DNA of 64,000 nt from Laguncularia racemosa. Its lineage: Eukaryota; Streptophyta; Magnoliopsida; Myrtales; Combretaceae. Every line of letters begins with the position of its first letter. Position 1 is the first letter of the stretch. Where the stretch lies: positions 992,001-1,056,000 of the forward strand of contig JBBMOL010000021.1 of the NCBI GenBank assembly GCA_037954665.1, read 5' to 3'. The translations under genes and the position numbers were made by a program. This document shows, piece by piece, positions 57,201 to 64,000 of the stretch. A model generated the notes under the pieces. It did not search any database. It had not been told where the DNA came from and was given only the letters and a program-made list of their open reading frames with translations.

Positions 57201-58990
57201 GCTCTTTTAACTCCTTAAGCTTAATGGGGGCCATCCTGTAAGGTGCCTTTGGCATAAGTTCCATTCTTGGCATTAAGTTGATCTCGAAGACAATTTCTCT
57301 CTTGGGTGGTAATCCTAGTAGCTCTTTAGGAAATACATCTGGAAATTCATTAGCTAACGAAGTATCCTCCAAATTGGGTTTTTCCAATTCAACTTCTGTT
57401 ATATCCATCCAGCTCTCATTCTTTGAAAATTCTTCGTAGTCTATAATCACTTCATAAGAGCTTAACTCTAAAGATCTTACAAAAGTAGACTCCGATGAAT
57501 TATGCTTTTCCTCTAACGAAGTTGTCAAATGTTACTTTCTTCTTTTGACAGTTTACTATGGCTTTTACATTCGACATCTAATCTATCCCCACTATGGTGT
57601 CAAACTTGTTCATGTCCAATATAATCAGATCACAACTGGTTTTATATCCTTGAATGTCCATTGGGTAACTTCTAATCATCTCCTTTGTAATCACGACACT
57701 TTTCGTAGGAGTAAGTACACTAAAGCTTGAATTTGTGGTGGCTATGGGTACTCTTGTTTGTTTGGCTACTTTAGAAGTGACAAAGGAGTGAGTTACTCTT
57801 GTGTCGAAGTGTAAAAGCTAGTTGACTAGCAATTGTGATATGCCTTGAGTTCAGAAGGGTAAATTTATAGGTTTTCTTCCTTAAAGCTTTCATAATTTTT
57901 GTCCTCATGCTCTTAACATTTAATTTAATAGATAAATAGGAATAACACTTAGGTTCAAATACTTATTTGCAATTAAGTTTATATCAACCAAGTCATTAGT
58001 ATCCAATGCCACAAACTCTGCCTCTTCATATGCATCGCCATCCTAAGTTCCCTTAAGGTTTTACACTCATGCGGTGCCAGCTGTGGGGTTAATGCGATCC
58101 CTATTATTACCTTAGCCATTACCATTCCTGTAGGGTGCTGGCCTCCCAACAATCTGAAGTGGCCTAACTGCTGATGTGGTGACATATTGTCTCTTTGGGC
58201 AATTCACAGATAAATGGCCAACCTGTTTACAATAGAAACATGTCACTATGGTCCTCTTGGTGTAGTTAACCACCATATGTGTGCCCTCTCCACAATAATA
58301 ACACTTGTTTCTTAGCATCGGGCAATCTCTAAGGTAATGCTTACCCTTACATTTCCATTAAGTGATATGAGGGTTACTTCCTAGCCTCACCCCTATTTGT
58401 AGTAAACTCTAGGAGCATGTAAACCTCTTATTCCTCCCACTATGTCCAACTCCCACAAATGGCCTTTTCCCAAAAACATTTTCCTTAGTACTTGAGGTAT
58501 TAGCCTCTTGCTTCTTAACATTCTCCAAAACTCTCACTTTTTCCACCATTTCATTAAATGTTTGTACTTCAAATTAAGCGAGTTTCCTCCTCATCTCGGG
58601 ATCTAATCCCTTAATAAACACCTGCATCTTCAACCTATCGCTCATCTGATACTCAGGAGGTGTAAACTGTAACAATCTGCTAAAGTCAGCCTCATACTAG
58701 TCAATGCTTCTCCCCCTTGCTTGCATGGCAAATAACTCCTCACTATATTTAACACATAGACATTCTGGAAAGTACTATTGCAGGAATTCCCATCTGAATG
58801 CCTCCCAGTATATCGGGGGTGGCATGGTTCTACTGTTGGAATCCCACCAAGTTCTAGTTCTCAGCCTCAACATATAAGTGCCAAAGTTTACTCTCCGATG
58901 TAGTGGTACTTTAAAAACCTCAAAAGGATCTCTTAATTTGAGATATTCAATCCTCAGCCTCTTCTTGGCATCTAATATTGCCCTCAAAAT
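57201..58990 (-). pseudogene. Element G gag C-part, zinc knuckle and protease to reverse transcriptase start
   Basis: Gag: KRLRIEYLKLRDPFEVFKVP (about 58965-58910) and a WEAFRWEF stretch (about 58795). Zinc knuckle: CYYCGEGTHMVVNY and CFYCKQVGHLSVNCPKRQ (about 58305-58190); only the second matches CX2CX4HX4C fully. The protease region is around 57850-57560. At 57370-57160 the start of reverse transcriptase reads FPDVFPKELLGLPPKREIVF and YRMAPIKLKELKEQLQELLD, in the style of Tekay/Del elements. Confidence 0.8.
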
Positions 58991-60085
<1,095 letters not shown>

Positions 60086-61100
60086 TTAGAATAGGTCCTC
60101 TATAGAACTCGAGCCAGTCATCTGAAGGCTCACAAATACTAAGTAATCCATGGGGTTAGGCTCAAACATCAACTCGTCTAAATCTGGCATAGGCTCCCCT
60201 CCAGCCAACATAATGGGCTCATGTGGTGCTAGGTTAGGGCCTAGTAGTGCAGGAATTGGAGGTGCTATCTCCCTATCAATTAAGGGCATCACTAGCATAT
60301 CTAAAAAATTTGGGGGCATCGCTAACACATCCATCTCTAAGCCCACCTAATTGTCCTCCATCATGTTCCAATCCAATGAAACTGCAACCACTACTATGCT
60401 ATCTTCGTACCATGCTAAGGGTATACTAAGCAATCCACTGATACTAGCTCCTGTCCGACCTCCTACATCTCTATTAGGGCAACATCCCCTTGAATCTCCT
60501 CCATCGGAATCATATCCTCAAGTATCTCATCTATTGGTGCCATCTCTTCCTTTGGGGCTATCTCATCCTCTCCTATCCCAAGAAGAGGCGAAAACATCAA
60601 GTAGTTCTCTTGACGATCCCATAATATAAACGGTGCCCTAACTATGTCCTCTCCATTTAGCCTCCAATGGTCAGCTCGACTATCTCTAACAAGGGCTACA
60701 TCATGTCCTATTGCCATCTATATAGCAAAGTTTGAATACTGTAGCTTGTCATAGTCTCCCACTACAAAGGCTATCTCCTCGTTGGGTCCACTTAGGCCTA
60801 ATTCCTGAGCCCTCCTCTTTAAAACATAGATCATCTCTATCTCCATGTAGACACCCTTCTCTGATCACCTCATCTGCATGTAAATTAAAGTCCAAAACGG
60901 TCCCACTTTGACTCTCCACCACATCATAGTAAGCATTAGCAAACGGGGACGTTTGAGAAGTGCTAAATCCTCACAAAGTAACCTTAACCTATGCATGTAG
61001 TCGACTAAGGTCTTTTCCTCCTAAAGTTGGAAGGTCATCCATTAGTCCAAGGCCTCAGCTAGGCTAGTCTATTTTGTGAAGGTAGCACTTTTAGAATATA
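60086..61100 (-). pseudogene. Unrecognised coding-like region in the element G leader
   Basis: Between the primer site and gag, the minus strand carries protein-like text in two adjoining stretches: 60717-60463 (DHWRLNGEDIVRAPFILWDR, then an acidic repeat of the type PxxEIxxDMIPMEEI) and 60346-60086 (Met/Pro/Leu-rich, for example GEPMPDLDELMFEPNPMDYL). Upstream, at about 61010-60730, another protein-like stretch includes LKRRAQELGLSGPNEEIAFV. Composition is acidic and rich in Met, Pro, Leu and Glu. I do not recognise a family and assign no function. It could be an extra ORF of this element group or a captured host fragment. Confidence 0.45.
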
Positions 61101-61218
61101 TGTATTAATTAGGTGCTAAAACATTTAAAATATTTACATATGCCGGTTCTACCCACTCTCTGCCTTTCCTTGGGCTGGTTTTCTTAAGGTTCCTAAGTTC
61201 AAATTTTAATTTAATTCA

Positions 61219-61232
61219 TGCTCTGATACCAC
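61219..61232 (-). promoter_or_regulatory. Element G primer binding site (initiator Met tRNA)
   Basis: On the minus strand TGGTATCAGAGCAT lies nine bases inside the 5' LTR. Confidence 0.88.
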
Positions 61233-61241
61233 TCCAAAACT

Positions 61242-64000
61242 ATCACACCCTATAGGCCCTCAAGATGTATAGTTTCCGCCATATGCTGTACGGAAACCTA
61301 GAGATAACCCTATGTTATCTAAGAGTTTACCCTACAATGTAAAAGGCGTACTAACATTTAAAATTCTCAACTTAAGGTTTAACATTTTTCAAGAAATACA
61401 GAGATATATATATAATAATTCAGGGTAGCAGCATTTTATAAAGTCCATAGGTATATAATAGTAAGTTTAAGGATTAATTATCCTATTACATGTCAGTCTA
61501 GGCTACATATATGAAATTAAAATTACAGCTTGGACTAAATACATCTATAAAAGTCATCTCTCTACTCCACTCCTTCACGGCTCCCTAACATCCCGTGTTA
61601 ACCTCTAGCAACTGGCGGCTAGGCTCTAACAAGATAGGTGCTTGCAATAAAGGATGTTTGTAGGGATGTAAGCTGTAAGGCTTAGCAAGCTAAATCCTCT
61701 TACCAAACCAACAAGCAAAGAACAAGCAGTCATTTAATTCACACATATGCCATGCATGAGCAAATCACATGAATGCAATAGTATACATGGTTTATCGGAG
61801 ACCGCATACACTACGGATTTATGCCCTCCGTTGCTAGGGGCTGGAAAATCACTAACTATACGCCGGCTCTAGGCTCCAGTGACCCTGGGCTATCTTTCAA
61901 GATAATCTATAAAGTTTGTATATACTTTTGAAGTATACTTCTATAAACTTAAAAATACATACATATATATATATATATATATCATCCTAAGCCCTTCATG
62001 GGGTATAGATTGTGAAGGACTCGCAAGTCAATCACCCCTAAGCGATGAATTCATAGGCAAGGAAATTCCTAAGTCTCAATCAAAGGGTAGCATTTCCTAG
62101 ATTCTATTTAGTTCCCCAAGGTCAAGATAAGGGTTGCCCATACAATGCATCCTCCATGGGGCCTTTCGATACCATCCCATGATGCCGATGACCTTCTTAC
62201 ATGCAGGACTCCATGATGCATGATTTGTTAAATTTAGGGTCGAATAGTCTTAAGTCAATTTATTTGGTGTTCATGATAATTTATATAGCATTGCAATTTC
62301 TATAATCTAAATGCAGGGGAAAGCAATTATCAATTAACCAGGCATAATTAATGTAGATTGGCACTCAATCATAACATTCAAGTACACACAAGAACCTAAT
62401 TGACCCCTGCATACAAGTTCAATTCACATATTAGATATTTATAGACACATAGCTATGCTAACTACAAGCACAACCAAGGAATAGTAATCATCCGATTGTC
62501 ACTCACCTGGCCATGTGGTCCCTAATTGTAGTAGTCAAGTAGCAGATCGTCCTTGAATATCGCGTTACCTAACAAGATAAAATATTTGTATAAGTTGGGG
62601 TCAAAACTAACCTATAATAGTTTGGTTAGTTTTGGAGGTTTTGGAAGTTTTAGTATTTTCTTCATAACTTTTTCATTTTAAATCTCTTTTTCGCGTATTT
62701 ATAGTGTTTTAAAGGGTTTTGAATGTTCTTTCCATTTCTGAAATCATTTTGCCATTTGGACTTTAGAAGGTTGCATTATAAACTGAGCAGATTAGGTACG
62801 CTCCGTTTAGATTTTGTTCGGGTTCCATTTCCATCTAATTTGACCTAGCAGTTCAAGGGAATTCTACTATAATCACTTAGAGTGTGTTTAGGGATTAAAA
62901 TGGCATGTGGATGCTTTTCATTTTTAGAAATTCTTGAAGTTGGTCCAACAATTTTGTTTAGTTTTTCCCGAGGCTTCGGTTTCACTTTTTCTATCTAGTT
63001 TGTGTTCGTTTTATTTTTCCCTTAAGATTTTTAATTTCAAACTTTTTCTATTGATATTTTGGCATCTTTAGGTTTTGGAAATGAAGAGATACCCAAGTTT
63101 AATTGGTCCTTAGTCATGGTTTGAGATTTTTGGATATGTTTCACCCTTTTCTCCAAATTTCTTACTATAAAAGGGTCGTTCCTTTCCCTATGAATTTCCT
63201 TTGATCTAAGGAGCATGGAGTGGGTTGAAAATACACTTGGTTAGCCCCTTAGCTTAGGCATCCAGAAGTGTTAAGAATCTCCCATTTTTTATTCTTATTG
63301 GTTTTTCTACAAATTCTAACATACAAGCCAAAAGAGGGATGGTGTTCCATGGTTTACACCTAAAGAAGTAGGATTGCATTTCTATTTCTTTTTCTAAGCT
63401 AAAAATACTCTAATATACATGGAAAATTATAAAACTTAGGCAACATGAGGTTGTTCTAAGCTATAGAATAGAATTATTACAGGAAAAAAGAAAAGAAGAT
63501 AGAACTACATCAGCTATGGTGCAAAGATCCCACGCAGGTAGCTGGAGTTCTCCTTTCTTTTCTCACTTCTTGAAGTGGCTTTGGGCTCTGATCTTCCTAA
63601 GGTCTTTTGCTCTCCCAATAGCCTCTTAAGTTTTGTAGATAATACCAAAAAAATGAGCTTGATTGGAGATCAATTAGTGTGTGATTCATGGGTAGATGTA
63701 GTGAGGGTGTAGCTAGGAAGAATAAGGGACAGGTTGGGTGTCTTCCAAAGGGTTCGATTTTTGCACTTTTATTTTGGGGTTTTTTGGTGATTCTTGGGAG
63801 TGGTTTTCTTGTAAAAATGCTTGAGAATGTTTGGGACTTTATGTGGAAGTCCAAGAGTGATAAAATTAGAAGAAAAAGCTTGGAGAAGATCATTAGAACG
63901 TTGCTGTTTTTAGGGGAAGTCCTGGTGCAAATTTTTTTCTTGAGTGTTTGTGGGTGCTTATGGAGCTTTAGTTGGGGGTGTTTAAGTTGATCTTTCTCCA
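61242..64000 (-). repeat. Element G 5' LTR, truncated by the window end
   Basis: In + orientation it begins TATCACACCCTATAGGCCC (TG changed to TA) and follows 50835 onward in the same order to the last base of the window. It contains the roughly 95 bases near 61710-61805 missing from the left copy. A TA run lies at 61961-61982. The open frames at 63597-63990 correspond to those at 53152-53446. Confidence 0.88.

Overview
This window is repeat-dominated DNA from a plant nuclear genome, most likely a eudicot. Three things point there: AT-rich composition, a plant mobile domain (PMD) gene, and Mutator-like (MULE), Athila/Tat-like, Tekay/Del-like and other Ty3/Gypsy elements. No intact gene and no convincing host gene is visible. 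Almost everything coding-like is a decayed transposable element. The species cannot be told from the sequence.

Layout. 1-4606 is AT-rich non-coding flank. 4616-30829 is one very large MULE with long terminal inverted repeats (4618-4775 and 30661-30829) and a perfect 9-bp target duplication GGAGAAAAA (4607-4615, 30830-30838). Inside it, from left to right, lie a 146-bp satellite array (5290-7390), the first part of a PMD gene on + (7393-7920), a 15.4-kb nest of retrotransposons, the rest of the PMD gene (23329 to about 24600), a heavily deleted LTR-gag-LTR remnant (24904-27013), and a MURA-type transposase pseudogene on - (27290-29650). The nest is four levels deep: MULE > element B (minus, Athila/Tat-like, gag and protease only, 7921-23328) > element C (plus, Ty3/Gypsy, 14941-22632, TSD ATGAG) > solo LTR D (minus, 17375-18224, TSD GGTAG). 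A second insertion in B is a 2.1-kb solo LTR, S1 (10346-12432, TSD GTACT), which carries a tRNA-like sequence.

Right of the MULE, 30839-35790 is AT-rich non-coding DNA. Three minus-strand Ty3/Gypsy elements follow: E (35796-42351, TSD ATAAG), F (44636-50322, no gag, no matching target duplication) and G (50835 to beyond the window end, Tekay/Del-like, about 3.6-kb LTRs with a chromodomain remnant).

The elements do not work together. The MULE was a two-gene transposon (transposase plus PMD gene, convergent) that later became a landing pad. C, E and F use an initiator-Met tRNA primer site, and in each the start of the LTR encodes a common GPIT-type tail in the sense of pol, so they probably belong to one Ty3 lineage. 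Density, nesting and decay suggest constitutive, perhaps pericentromeric, heterochromatin; that is inference.
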